64,000 nucleotides of DNA from Rhodanobacter sp. Its GTDB lineage: Bacteria > Pseudomonadota > Gammaproteobacteria > Xanthomonadales > Rhodanobacteraceae. How positions within the stretch are numbered: position 1 is the first letter of the stretch; each line of letters begins with the position of its first letter. The stretch covers positions 1 through 64,000 of the forward strand of contig SCSE01000078.1 of NCBI GenBank assembly GCA_004298015.1, read 5' to 3'. The notes under the pieces were generated by a model. The model did no database searches and was not told the DNA's origin. It saw only the letters and a list, made by a program, of their open reading frames with translations. Shown here in pieces: positions 53,692 to 63,196 of the stretch. The position numbers and the translations under genes were made by a program.

Positions 53692-54294
53692 TCAGGCCGT
53701 GGTCCGCGGCACGAATCGCAGCGCGACCGAATTCATGCAGTAACGCAAACCGGTCGGGCGTGGGCCGTCGTCGAAGACATGGCCGAGATGGCTGTCGCAA
53801 CCGGCGCAGCTGATCGCGGTACGCACCATACCGAAGCTGCTGTCACGGATCCTGATGACGTTGCGCTCGGCGATCGGTTGCCAGAAGCTTGGCCAGCCGG
53901 TACCCGAATCGAACTCGGTGGCCGCGTCATACAATGCGGTATCACAGGCGGCGCAGCGGAACAGCCCTTTCGTCCCCGGGTTCTCATGGTCGCCGCTGAA
54001 TGCCCGCTCGGTGCCGGCGCGGCGCATGATGGTGAAAGCGGCAGGCGACAGCCGCTGGCGCCACTGCGCATCGGTGAGGACCAGCCTCGGTACCTCCCGC
54101 GGGCCAAGATCGCGGCCATCGCTGGCAAAGACCTCCAGCAGCACCTTGCCCGGCCTGCCCACCGGCGTATTGGCTGCGGCAAAAAGGCGTGGTGCCAGCA
54201 GACCTCCGCCAACCACCAGCAAGCCGCCGCCGACCAGCGCGGCACGTACAAAGCGGCGGCGGTCCATCGCGAGCGTTTGATCAAGGCGTGACAT
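53692..54294 (-). CDS. msrB: Exported methionine-R-sulfoxide reductase MsrB
   Basis: A 200-residue MsrB. The N-terminus DRRRFVRAALVGGG with a following hydrophobic stretch is a twin-arginine signal, so the enzyme should act in the periplasm. The zinc site is C114-x2-C117 and C163-x2-C166; the catalytic Cys is C186 (RYCMNS). GTGWPSFW is the family motif. GGAGG is placed six bases before the ATG at 54294, so this start is firm. No msrA or msrPQ lies in the window. Confidence 0.94.
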   Translation of the reverse strand: MSRLDQTLAMDRRRFVRAALVGGGLLVVGGGLLAPRLFAAANTPVGRPGKVLLEVFASDGRDLGPREVPRLVLTDAQWRQRLSPAAFTIMRRAGTERAFSGDHENPGTKGLFRCAACDTALYDAATEFDSGTGWPSFWQPIAERNVIRIRDSSFGMVRTAISCAGCDSHLGHVFDDGPRPTGLRYCMNSVALRFVPRTTA

Positions 54295-54620
54295 GGGGAC
54301 CTCCGGGGTGGTGAAACGGCTGAATCAGGACACTATGACAACCGACGACCTGCGGCTGGGGCATGCTGTCCCATCCGTGTGGATGGCTTTCATCGGATCA
54401 TTCGCCGCGCCGCCACGTGCAGTGACTCATCGTGTGGCCGGGGCGGCAGCAAGCGCGTTGCCGGCGTGCATCCATCATTTACGAGGTAACTCCGACGCCG
54501 GATGCAGCGAATCTGTCGTGGCAGTTCCCGAACCGGGTGGCCATGTCCTATATCCCGACCGCCAGCGGTGCCATGGTCTCGGAGGGTAGCAAATTCCCAT
54601 CGCCGGGTAGGCTTCGATGC

Positions 54621-54875
54621 GTGAGCGCCGAAACCACCGCTGCCGATGCTATCGAATCGCCAGACCGGCGTCGGGCGGCATGGATGGCGGCCACCCAGGC
54701 GGGTGACCGTGACCGTCGCGAGCTGCACGATGAGTTCGCGCTGGCCAATCACCCCGACGCCGATGACGCCAGTGCTGCCACCGAAAGCCTGCAGCGCGCA
54801 AAACAATTGCATGCAGCGATTGCCGTGCTGCCGCCTGGCCAGCGCGAAGCGATCGAGCAACTCGGCCTCCGCGGC
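54621..54875 (+). pseudogene. Remnant of an ECF sigma factor gene
   Basis: From a GTG at 54621 the frame reads AAWMAATQAGDR, as in the start of sigma region 2, then jumps directly to DRRELHDEF-type linker and QLHAAIAVLPPGQREAIEQL, which resembles the start of region 4. The core of region 2 (DNA melting) and the helix-turn-helix of region 4 are missing. After GLRG the frame runs into unrelated sequence. I read this as a gene with an internal deletion and a lost end. Confidence 0.45.
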
Positions 54876-55084
54876 GTGGGCGGCTTTCGTACTGGGCGTG
54901 CCAGGCCGAAACGTGCGCTGGGCCCGGCTGCCGTTGCCCGGTGCCATGTTGTGGATCGGTGCCTCCGCCTCGGCCAGCTTGCTGGAAATCTGTCACGCCT
55001 ATGACACGGCGGCCACCGACTTGCTGACGCACACGGTTGCGATTGCCGTGGTGGGCGCGGTGAATGCGCCGATGGGGGCGGCTG
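54874..55084 (+). pseudogene. Possible remnant of an NrsF/DUF1109-type anti-sigma membrane protein
   Basis: One frame shifted from the sigma remnant, the translation AFVLGVPGRNVRWARLPLPG then AMLWIGAS resembles the middle of DUF1109 proteins, membrane regulators usually encoded just after ECF sigma genes. There is no start codon in the right place, no N-terminus, and the piece ends where the next repeat begins. The match is from memory and weak. 54295-54620 shows no gene. Confidence 0.3.
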
Positions 55085-55186
55085 CTGAGAGGCTGAGAAA
55101 AAATCGCCCGCCCACGGTGATCGCCGTCAGAAGCGGCTGCCGGCGCCGCTCTCGCTACGGCGTTCGATATCTTTCCGACCTCTGGG
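55085..55186. repeat. 102-bp inverted-repeat element, copy B
   Basis: The unit begins CTGAGAGGCTGAGAAAAAAT, continues CGCCCGCCCA and CGGCGTTCGATA, and ends TTTCCGACCTCTGG. It matches the minus strand of 42238-42338 over its length, with the middle less similar. It fills most of the gap between the sigma/NrsF remnants and the 3' end of dnaE. Confidence 0.78.
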
Positions 55187-55227
55187 GCGTTTGCTTTGTC
55201 GCCTTCGGTCCGCCCGAGGGCCTGGAC

Positions 55228-58200
55228 TCAGTCCGGCTGCCTGACGATGCGAAGCCGGACCGCCTGCACGCCGGGCAAGGCGCGGACACTGCGCAGCAAC
55301 TCGGGGATGGCTTCTACACGCCATGCCTGGCCCAGTTCGATGTCGGCCTGGGCATCGCGGTTGTGATAACCGTGCAAGGTGACGGTGGTGTGGCCGCCGC
55401 GGTAGCCGGCCAGCGTGTGTTGCAGCTGTTCGATGAAGCCGGGTTCGATACCGTTCAATTTCAGCTGCAGCAGCCGGGCATGCTTGCGACAGGCATCGGC
55501 CAGTGAGCTGGCGCTGCGGGCGCGCAGTTGGAAGCCGCCGCCGGAGAAGTCATCGATGCGCAGGCCGCCGTCGACGATCAGCATCTGGTCGCGAGTCAGC
55601 AGTGGTGCCACCTGCTGATACAGCTCGCCGAAGAAACTCACCTCGATGCTGCCGCTACCGTCTTCCAGCCGCACGAAGGCATCACTGTCGCCGCGCTTGC
55701 GCACGGCGGTCACCATGCCGGCGACCGTCCATGGCGTGTCCGGGCCGCGGCGAAAGCGGTTGCCGTCGTCGTTGTCGCTTTTACGTGGTTTCGGCGGCTG
55801 GTAGCGATCGACGATTTCGCCCAGCGGGCAGGTCGACAACTGCGCCAGTTCGTCCTTCCACGGGTCGGTAGGGTGGCCGGACAGGTAATACCCGAGCGTG
55901 TCGCGTTCGCCCTGCAGTTTCTGTTCCAGCGGCCATTCCGGTGCGGTCGGCAAATCGATTTTCAGCACCGCCGTGGATGTGCCCATGGTGGCGCCGAACA
56001 TGTCGTTCTGGCCTGACTGCCGGTCGCGCAGATGCTGCTCGGCGGCCTTGATCGCATCGGGCAACTGTTGCATCAAGCTGGCACGGGTCGGCGCCAGTGC
56101 GTCCAGCGCGCCGGACAAAATCAGCGCTTCGAGCACGCGGCGGTTAAGCCTGGTCGGGTCGACCCGACGGCAGAAATCCGCGATATCGGTGTAGGGGCCT
56201 TGTGCGCGTCCGGCCACGATGGCCTCGCAGGCACCCTGGCCGACCCCCTTGATGGCACCCAGGCCGTACTGGATCGTGGTCGGTTCGACAGCGACAAACA
56301 TGTAGTCCGATGCGTTGACATCCGGCGGCTGCACGGCGATCTGGAGTGCGCGTGCCTCGTTGAGAAAGGTCACCACCTTGTCGGTGTTGTCCATGTCCGC
56401 GGAGATGGTCGCCGCCATGAACTCGGCCGGATAGTGCGCCTTCAGCCAGGCGGTCTGATACGAGACCAGGGCATAGGCCGCCGCGTGCGACTTGTTGAAG
56501 CCGTAGCCGGCGAACTTCTCCATCAGATCGAAGATCGAGTCGGCCTTCTCGCCGGTGAGCCCGTCCTTCGCCGCGCCCTCGCGGAACTTGGCGCGTTCCT
56601 TGGCCATCTCCTCGACTTTCTTCTTGCCCATCGCGCGGCGCAGCAGGTCGGCGCCGCCGAGCGAGTAACCGCCTACGATCTGCGCCATCTGCATCACCTG
56701 CTCCTGATAGACCATGATGCCGTAGGTCTCTTTCAGGATCGGCTCGACGCGCGGATCGGGGTACTCCACCTCCTCACGGCCGTGTTTGCGCGCCACGAAG
56801 CTGGGAATCAGGTCCATCGGGCCAGGGCGGTACAGCGCCACCAGCGCGATGATGTCCTCGAAGCGGTCGGGCCTGGCGTCTTTGAGCATGCGCTGCATGC
56901 CGGAGGATTCGAGCTGGAATACCGCCACGGTCTGCGCTTTCTTGAGCAGCGTGTACGGGGCTGGATCGTCGAGCGGAAGCTGCGAAATATCCAGCGCCGG
57001 CTCGCCGGTTTTCGCGCGGCGCGCGTTGATCGCCTTCACCGCCCAGTCGATGATGGTCAGCGTACGCAGGCCGAGAAAGTCGAACTTGACCAGGCCTACC
57101 GCCTCGACGTCGTCCTTGTCGTACTGGGTGACCACACTGCCACCGCCAGCCTCGCAGTACAGCGGCGCGAAGTCGGTCAGCGGACTGGGTGCGATAACCA
57201 CGCCGCCGGCATGCTTGCCGGCATTGCGGGTGAGGTTTTCCAGCTTCAGTGCCAGGTCGATCAGGGCGCGGGCTTCCTCGTCCTGCTCGTAGGTTTCACA
57301 GAATTCCCTGACCACGCGATCGGTTTCCTTTTTCGACTTTTCCGAACGGCCGAGTGCGTCGGACAGGGTCAGGTCGAGCGGGCGCGGCGGTACCATCTTG
57401 GCCAGGCGGTCGACCTGGCCGTAGGGCATGCTCAGCACGCGGCCGGAATCGCGCAGCACCGCCTTGGCCGCCATCGAGCCGTAGGTGATGATCTGGCTGA
57501 CCCGGTCGCGGCCGTATTTTCGCGACACGTAGTCGATCACCTCGTCGCGGCGATCCATGCAGAAGTCGATGTCGAAATCGGGCATCGACACGCGTTCGGG
57601 ATTCAGGAAGCGCTCGAACAGCAGATTGAACTGCAGCGGGTCCAGATCGGTAATCTTCAGTGCCCACGCGACCAGCGAGCCGGCGCCGGAACCGCGACCG
57701 GGACCGACCGGGATGCCGTTCTGCTTGCCCCAGTTGATGAAGTCGGCCACGATCAGGAAGTAGCCGGGGAAGCCCATCTCGATGATCACGTCGAGTTCGC
57801 GTTCCAGCCGGGCCTCGTAGTCGGCGAGCGTATGTTCCGCGGCCAGCGGCGCGTTGGCGAGACGCTCACGCAATCCCTGGCGGGACAATTCGCGGATATG
57901 GCTGTTGAGATCGTGGCCTTCGGGTACCGGGAAATCGGGCAGGTAGTACTTGCCGAAGGTCAATTCCAGGTTGCAGCGCGTCGCCAGTTCGACGCTGTTT
58001 TCCAACGCTTCGGGGAGGTCGGCAAACAGCTCGGCCATTTCCTCGGGCGTTTTCAGGTACTGCTGATCGCTGTACTCACGCGGGCGTTTGGGGTCGGCCA
58101 GCACCCGCCCCTGGTTGATACATACGCGTGCCTCGTGCGCCTCGAAATCGTCCTGCCTGAGAAACCGCACGTCATTGCTGGCCAGCACGGGTAGCCCGAG

Positions 58201-58767
58201 TTCGGCGGCCAACGCCAGGGCAGCGCTATTCCAGCCGGCTTCGTCGTCATGACCGCAACGGGTTAGCTCCAGATACAGGCGATCTGGAAACAGGTGCGCC
58301 ATGGGACGCAGCGCTGCCAGGGCCACCTGCAGACCCTGATTCAGCGCTAGCCGGGCAACCTCACTGCGGCGCCCGAGCAGGGCAATCAGGCCGCTGCTGG
58401 CATCGGCATTCAGCCAGTCGGCCTCGACCAGTGGTCGCCCGCCGTGCTGGCCATCGCGCCAGGCGCGCGAGACCAGGCGCGAAAGGTTGAGATAGCCTTC
58501 GTGGTTCTGGCACAACAGGGTCAGTCGCCAGGGCCGGGGATCGTCTGCGGCGCTGATACTCAGGTCGCTGCCGCAGATCGGCTTGATCCCGCCAGCCTCG
58601 CAGGCCTTGTAGAACTTGACCAGTGCGAACATGTTGCATTCGTCGGTGAGCGCCACGGCCGGCATCCCGGCTTGCACACAGGCTTCGACCAGCGCCTTGA
58701 TGCGGATAGTCGAGTCGACCAGCGAGTATTCGCTGTGCAGATGCAGGTGGGTATAGCGGACGGTCAT
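55228..58767 (-). CDS. dnaE: DNA polymerase III alpha subunit
   Basis: The 1179-residue replicative polymerase. The PHP domain opens THLHLHSEYSLVDS (H7, H9, H11 near the metal site). The catalytic aspartates of the C-family palm are D399 and D401 in MPDFDIDFC; GPGRGSGAGSLVAWAL lies just before. The C-terminal OB fold (from about 980) and tau-binding end are present, so the gene is complete. It is the last gene of the run bamA-lpxD-fabZ-lpxA-lpxB-rnhB-dnaE, with 166 bp between it and rnhB. Confidence 0.97.
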   Translation of the reverse strand: MTVRYTHLHLHSEYSLVDSTIRIKALVEACVQAGMPAVALTDECNMFALVKFYKACEAGGIKPICGSDLSISAADDPRPWRLTLLCQNHEGYLNLSRLVSRAWRDGQHGGRPLVEADWLNADASSGLIALLGRRSEVARLALNQGLQVALAALRPMAHLFPDRLYLELTRCGHDDEAGWNSAALALAAELGLPVLASNDVRFLRQDDFEAHEARVCINQGRVLADPKRPREYSDQQYLKTPEEMAELFADLPEALENSVELATRCNLELTFGKYYLPDFPVPEGHDLNSHIRELSRQGLRERLANAPLAAEHTLADYEARLERELDVIIEMGFPGYFLIVADFINWGKQNGIPVGPGRGSGAGSLVAWALKITDLDPLQFNLLFERFLNPERVSMPDFDIDFCMDRRDEVIDYVSRKYGRDRVSQIITYGSMAAKAVLRDSGRVLSMPYGQVDRLAKMVPPRPLDLTLSDALGRSEKSKKETDRVVREFCETYEQDEEARALIDLALKLENLTRNAGKHAGGVVIAPSPLTDFAPLYCEAGGGSVVTQYDKDDVEAVGLVKFDFLGLRTLTIIDWAVKAINARRAKTGEPALDISQLPLDDPAPYTLLKKAQTVAVFQLESSGMQRMLKDARPDRFEDIIALVALYRPGPMDLIPSFVARKHGREEVEYPDPRVEPILKETYGIMVYQEQVMQMAQIVGGYSLGGADLLRRAMGKKKVEEMAKERAKFREGAAKDGLTGEKADSIFDLMEKFAGYGFNKSHAAAYALVSYQTAWLKAHYPAEFMAATISADMDNTDKVVTFLNEARALQIAVQPPDVNASDYMFVAVEPTTIQYGLGAIKGVGQGACEAIVAGRAQGPYTDIADFCRRVDPTRLNRRVLEALILSGALDALAPTRASLMQQLPDAIKAAEQHLRDRQSGQNDMFGATMGTSTAVLKIDLPTAPEWPLEQKLQGERDTLGYYLSGHPTDPWKDELAQLSTCPLGEIVDRYQPPKPRKSDNDDGNRFRRGPDTPWTVAGMVTAVRKRGDSDAFVRLEDGSGSIEVSFFGELYQQVAPLLTRDQMLIVDGGLRIDDFSGGGFQLRARSASSLADACRKHARLLQLKLNGIEPGFIEQLQHTLAGYRGGHTTVTLHGYHNRDAQADIELGQAWRVEAIPELLRSVRALPGVQAVRLRIVRQPD

Positions 58768-58933
58768 GCAGAATTACGCGCTGAGTCCATGCAGGCTACC
58801 GGGCGGCTGGCCGGGCAGCAAGATTGACTTCTGCGGTTTTCGCCGAACCCATGGTGAGGGCGACTTGCGGACGCCTGTGGGCTGGAATGCCGGTCAGCTT
58901 CCAGCCGGGGTATGGCGCACAAGCGAGCCTGGG

Positions 58934-59587
58934 TCAGAGCAGCACGCCCTGACCCAGCAGGCGGCGCACCGGGGCAAAGCTGCGCCGATGCTGGCTGCAT
59001 GGCCCGAGTCGCTGCAGCGACGCCAGATGCGCGGGGGTCGGGTAGCCCTTGTGTACGGCGAAGCCGTAACCCGGATGGGTGGCATCCAGTGCGACCATCA
59101 GGCGGTCGCGGCTGACCTTGGCCAGAATCGAGGCGGCGCTGATCGCCGGTTGCAGCGCGTCGCCGCCGACGATGGCGCGTCCGCGACAGGGTAATTCGGG
59201 CGGTAACTTGTTGCCGTCGATCAAGGCTTCGTCGGGCGCCGTGCTGAGGCCGGCCACGGCCTGGCACATGCCGCTCATGGTGGCATGGAAGATATTGAGT
59301 CGATCGATTTCGGCGACCTCGACCAGGATCACGCAGCAGGCCAAGGCGTGTTCCAGGATCAGCGGGTAGAGCGCCTCGCGCTTCGCCGCACTGAGTTTTT
59401 TGGAGTCGTCGAGGCCAGCGATCGGGTGGGCGGGATCCAGGATCACCGCGGCCACCGCCAGCGGTCCGGCGAGGGGGCCGCGACCGGCCTCATCGACCCC
59501 GGCCACCAGCATGTAACCGCTGCCAACCTCCCGCTGCGGTTGGAAGGCAGCGTTGCGCGCGGCTGCAAGGGCGCTACGCGTCGACAT
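58934..59587 (-). CDS. rnhB: Ribonuclease HII
   Basis: About 217 residues; it cuts the RNA strand of RNA:DNA hybrids and removes single ribonucleotides. The motif [14 protein letters not shown] carries the first Asp-Glu; DDSKKL and IDGNKLP carry further conserved residues, and SIVAKV is replaced by [10 protein letters not shown]. The ATG at 59587 overlaps the end of lpxB by 14 bp; [10 protein letters not shown] at 59512 is an alternative that would give 192 residues, also within family range. A hairpin (58880-58906, GGCTGGAA/TTCCAGCC) follows the gene. Confidence 0.93.
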   Translation of the reverse strand: MSTRSALAAARNAAFQPQREVGSGYMLVAGVDEAGRGPLAGPLAVAAVILDPAHPIAGLDDSKKLSAAKREALYPLILEHALACCVILVEVAEIDRLNIFHATMSGMCQAVAGLSTAPDEALIDGNKLPPELPCRGRAIVGGDALQPAISAASILAKVSRDRLMVALDATHPGYGFAVHKGYPTPAHLASLQRLGPCSQHRRSFAPVRRLLGQGVLL

Positions 59588-60788
59588 GCTTCTGGTCCAG
59601 CAATTCGGCCACCGCATCGGCGGCGCGCAGGCCGGCATCGGCTTCCTGCCCGGCGCGCAGCCCAAGGTGCAGTTGCTCAAAAAGGGCGACCACGCGTGCG
59701 CGACGTTCGCTATCGCGAAACAGCGCCAGGGTGGCGCTGGCCAGGTTCGCTGCGGTGCACTGATCCTGCATCAGTTCCGGTACCGGCAGCTCGGTGTCGG
59801 GATCCCGGGCACGTGCCAGGATATTGGGCAACGCGTAGATGTCGGTTTTCAGCATTTTCAGCCAGCGGGCGATGCGGTAGCTGAGCGCGGACACGCGGTA
59901 GCCGACCACCATCGGTCGTTTTGCCAGCATCGCTTCGAGTGTTGCGGTACCCGAAGCCAGCAACACCACGTCGGCAGCGAGCATCGCTTCGTGCGCATGG
60001 CCGTCCAGCAGCAGCGGTGCCGTCTCGTCGCGTGCGCCTTTGGCCAGCAGCGCCTTGAGCCGGGCATGAACCTGGGGGTTGGCTGCCGGGATCACGATGC
60101 GCAGGCCGGGCAGGGCCGCCGAGACCCGGGCTGCGGCCTCGATGAAAGGCTGGCCCAGCAGCTCCAGCTCGGACAACCGGCTACCGGGCAACAACGCGAG
60201 TACCGGCACATCCCGGGGCAACTGCAAGGTATCGCGCGCGCCGACGCGATCGGACACCAGCGCGAAACGATCGGCCAGTGGGTGGCCGACGAAGCGCGCG
60301 TCGATGCCATGGCGGGCGTAGATCGGCGGTTCCATCGGAAACAGGCACAGCACGCGATGGGCACTCTGGCCGATTTTCGCTGCCCGTTTTTCGCGCCAGG
60401 CCCAGACCGATGGGCTGACATAGTGCACCGTGGTCAGACCGGCCTTTTTCAGGTGCCGCTCGACCCCCAGGTTGAAGTCGGGTGCGTCGATGCCGATCAC
60501 CACGTCCGGGCGGATTTTCAGCAGCCTCGCGAGCAGGGATTTTCGCAGCCGCAGCAGCCGCGGCAGGTGGCGGATCACTTCGCTCAGCCCGAACAGCGAA
60601 AGCTCGTGGATGTCATGCCAGGAGTGGAAGCCGCAGGCCTGCATTCGCGCGCCACCGATACCGACGAAACGCGCCTGCGGATAGCGTCGGCGCAGCGCGA
60701 CGATCAGGTCTGCGCCGAGTTGGTCACCGGAATCCTCACCGGCGAGGATGGCGATGGTCGGGGTGGGGTTTTGCTCAGCCACCGGCAT
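59574..60788 (-). CDS. lpxB: Lipid-A-disaccharide synthase
   Basis: A 404-residue GT19 glycosyltransferase joining UDP-diacyl-GlcN with lipid X to form the lipid A disaccharide on the inner membrane. Signature segments are [37 protein letters not shown] and PMVVGYR. It follows lpxA by 58 bp and overlaps rnhB. Slightly longer than E. coli LpxB (382). Confidence 0.96.
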   Translation of the reverse strand: MPVAEQNPTPTIAILAGEDSGDQLGADLIVALRRRYPQARFVGIGGARMQACGFHSWHDIHELSLFGLSEVIRHLPRLLRLRKSLLARLLKIRPDVVIGIDAPDFNLGVERHLKKAGLTTVHYVSPSVWAWREKRAAKIGQSAHRVLCLFPMEPPIYARHGIDARFVGHPLADRFALVSDRVGARDTLQLPRDVPVLALLPGSRLSELELLGQPFIEAAARVSAALPGLRIVIPAANPQVHARLKALLAKGARDETAPLLLDGHAHEAMLAADVVLLASGTATLEAMLAKRPMVVGYRVSALSYRIARWLKMLKTDIYALPNILARARDPDTELPVPELMQDQCTAANLASATLALFRDSERRARVVALFEQLHLGLRAGQEADAGLRAADAVAELLDQKHVDA

Positions 60789-60846
60789 GGTTCAGTCCGG
60801 GGAACCAGGACACGCACTGGAGCGGCGGCGACGTGTTGTACACATG

Positions 60847-61635
60847 TTAGCGTGCCAGCGTACGTTCGCTGCGGTCGAGGAAGTCGAGCATGGCGCGCAC
60901 GTCCTCGCTCGCTTCGGCCTGCGTGGTCAGTTGCTGGCGCGCCTCGGGAAGTGACAGTCCGGCCATGTACAGCGTGCGGTAGGCGCGCTTGATGGCGGCG
61001 ATGCGTGCGCTGTCGAAGCCGCGTCGCTTCAGCCCCTCGCTGTTGATCCCGCGCGGTCGCCCCTGTTGTTCGTTGGCCATCAGCACGAACGGCGGTACAT
61101 CGTGACCGACCAGGCAGCCCATGCCGATGAACGCGTGGGCGCCGACCTTGCAGAATTGATGGACACCGGAATAGCCGGAGAGGATTGTCCAGTCGCCGAT
61201 CTCGACATGTCCGGCCAGTGCCGCATAGTTGGAGAACACCACGTGGTTGCCGATCTGGCAGTCGTGGGCCACGTGCACGTACGCAAGCACCCAGTTGTCG
61301 TTGCCGATGCGGGTGATGCCGCCGCCGTCCCCGGTGCCGCGGTTGATGGTGACGAATTCACGGATCAGGTTGCGGTCGCCGATGATCAGCTCGGTACGCT
61401 CGTCGGCAAATTTCTTGTCCTGTGGTGCGCCACCGAGTGAGGCGAACTGGGTAATGCGGTTGTTGCGACCGATCCGGGTAGGTCCCTCGATCACCACATG
61501 CGGTCCGATCACGGTGCCGTCGCCGATTTCCACATCGGCGCCGATCACGCTGTAGGCACCAATACTTACATCGGCACCGATGACGGCGGAAGGATCGACC
61601 AGTGCAGTGGGATGGATCGGCGCGGCTTCGATCAT
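60847..61635 (-). CDS. lpxA: UDP-N-acetylglucosamine acyltransferase
   Basis: A 262-residue left-handed beta-helix enzyme, first committed step of lipid A synthesis: it transfers R-3-hydroxyacyl from ACP to UDP-GlcNAc. Hexapeptide repeats run from about 10 to 190; the catalytic His is H124 (VHVAHDC). The ATG at 61635 overlaps the fabZ stop by 4 bp; an earlier ATG at 61656 would overlap more. Acyl-chain length specificity cannot be stated from the sequence. Confidence 0.96.
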   Translation of the reverse strand: MIEAAPIHPTALVDPSAVIGADVSIGAYSVIGADVEIGDGTVIGPHVVIEGPTRIGRNNRITQFASLGGAPQDKKFADERTELIIGDRNLIREFVTINRGTGDGGGITRIGNDNWVLAYVHVAHDCQIGNHVVFSNYAALAGHVEIGDWTILSGYSGVHQFCKVGAHAFIGMGCLVGHDVPPFVLMANEQQGRPRGINSEGLKRRGFDSARIAAIKRAYRTLYMAGLSLPEARQQLTTQAEASEDVRAMLDFLDRSERTLAR

Positions 61636-62105
61636 TTTTCGGACCTTGCGGCGCACATCAGTTCGCAGCTGGCCACTTCCTTGCCATCGACCAGGGTGCG
61701 GGCCACAAACAGACCCATGCCGCGCACCAGACGCTTCAGTGAGACTTCCATACGCAGCTGGTCGCCGGGAACGACCGGCGCACTGAATCGCGCATTGTCG
61801 ACCTTGACCAGATAGAACAGTGCGCTGCCGGTATCGCCTTTCATATGGCGGCTGATCTGCGTCAGCAGTCCGGCGGCCTGGGCCATTGCCTCGATGATCA
61901 GCACACCCGGCATCACCGCATGGCCGGGAAAGTGGCCTTGGAAAAACGGCTCGTTGACGGTCACGTTTTTCAGCGCGACCACACTGACCTCCGGCTGGAT
62001 CTCGATCACCCGATCCACCAGCAGGAAGGGATAGCGGTGTGGCAGCAGTTCCTGGATCTGCTCGATATTCACTGGCAGGGTAATGGTTGCCATTTGCTCA
62101 CTCAT
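61632..62105 (-). CDS. fabZ: 3-hydroxyacyl-ACP dehydratase
   Basis: A 157-residue hotdog dehydratase of fatty-acid elongation. Catalytic H58 lies in FFQGHFPG and E72 in LIIEAMAQ. It competes with LpxA and LpxD for R-3-hydroxyacyl-ACP, which explains its place between them. The ATG at 62105 overlaps the lpxD stop by 8 bp. Confidence 0.96.
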   Translation of the reverse strand: MSEQMATITLPVNIEQIQELLPHRYPFLLVDRVIEIQPEVSVVALKNVTVNEPFFQGHFPGHAVMPGVLIIEAMAQAAGLLTQISRHMKGDTGSALFYLVKVDNARFSAPVVPGDQLRMEVSLKRLVRGMGLFVARTLVDGKEVASCELMCAARSEK

Positions 62106-63141
62106 GGTTCTTGTCCTTCTCGAGCGCCGAAAGGCGGCGCACATGATCGTCCAGATGCTTGAAGCGTGCCGCATTTTTTCGCCACTGCCGGTTTTCCTGC
62201 AGCGGTACACCCGAGGAGTATTCACCCGCTTCGCGGATCGAGTGGGTCACCAGACTCTTGGCGGTAATGGTAACCCGGTCGGCGAGCTCAAGATGTCCCA
62301 GCACGCCGGCATTGCCGCCGATCATGCAGTAACGCCCGATCCGGGCGCTGCCGGCAACCGCCGCGCAGCCAGCCATTGCGGTGTGCGCACCGACATGGAC
62401 GTTGTGGGCGATCTGGATCTGGTTGTCCAGGCGTACGTCATCTTCCAGCACGGTGTCGTCGAGCGCGCCGCGGTCGATGGTGGTATTGGCACCGATCTCG
62501 CAATCGTCACCGATCCGCACCCCGCCCAGTTGCGGCAGCTTGATCCAGCCGCCGTGATCGGCAAGGCTGCGATCAAACGCGAGACCGAAACCGTCCGAGC
62601 CGATTACGGCGCCCGGATGAACCAGCACGCGCATGCCCAGACTGACCCGGGTAACCAGGGTGACCCGGGCCACCAGGCGCGACTGTGCGCCCACCACGCA
62701 GTCGGCTCCGACGAGGCAGTGCGGCCCGAGGAAGACGTCGTCACCGATCACCGCGTTCTCTTCAACGACGCAGCACGGCCCGATGCTTGCGCTCGGACTG
62801 ACCTTGGCTGAGGAGGCCACAATCGCGCTGGGGTGAACGCCGGGCGGTGCCTGTGGCAATCGCTCGAACACGGTGGCGATCCTGGCGTAGGCGGTATAGG
62901 GGTCTTTGGCGACCAGGGCCGCCGTCGGGCAGTCGGCAAGATGCTCTTCGCCCAGAATGACCACCCCGGCACGGGTACTCGCCAACTGTGCGGCGTATTT
63001 GCTGTTGGATAGAAAGCTGAGCTGGCTCGGGCCGGCTCCATTGAGGGTGCCGACACCGTCAATCAGTCGACTGCCGTCACCGTGCAGGGTCAGTTTGAAA
63101 CGTTCGGCCAGCGCGCTCAGGGGGTGTGCAATGGTCTTCAC
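62098..63141 (-). CDS. lpxD: UDP-3-O-(3-hydroxyacyl)glucosamine N-acyltransferase
   Basis: A 347-residue enzyme adding the N-linked hydroxyacyl chain in lipid A synthesis. An N-terminal uridine-binding domain (to about 100) precedes a left-handed beta-helix (about 105-310). The catalytic His is H246 (QIQIAHNV). It starts 55 bp after bamA with no skp/ompH gene between, unlike E. coli. Confidence 0.97.
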   Translation of the reverse strand: MKTIAHPLSALAERFKLTLHGDGSRLIDGVGTLNGAGPSQLSFLSNSKYAAQLASTRAGVVILGEEHLADCPTAALVAKDPYTAYARIATVFERLPQAPPGVHPSAIVASSAKVSPSASIGPCCVVEENAVIGDDVFLGPHCLVGADCVVGAQSRLVARVTLVTRVSLGMRVLVHPGAVIGSDGFGLAFDRSLADHGGWIKLPQLGGVRIGDDCEIGANTTIDRGALDDTVLEDDVRLDNQIQIAHNVHVGAHTAMAGCAAVAGSARIGRYCMIGGNAGVLGHLELADRVTITAKSLVTHSIREAGEYSSGVPLQENRQWRKNAARFKHLDDHVRRLSALEKDKNHE

Positions 63142-63196
63142 GGTCAGGCTCCGTGCGTCGGCGGCTGGCGGTATGCCAGCGCGCCGTATTCATTCA

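Noticed and set aside
56032-58194. 720-codon open frame opposite dnaE
   Set aside because: It mirrors the dnaE codon pattern and shows no protein family; dnaE is unquestionably the real gene.
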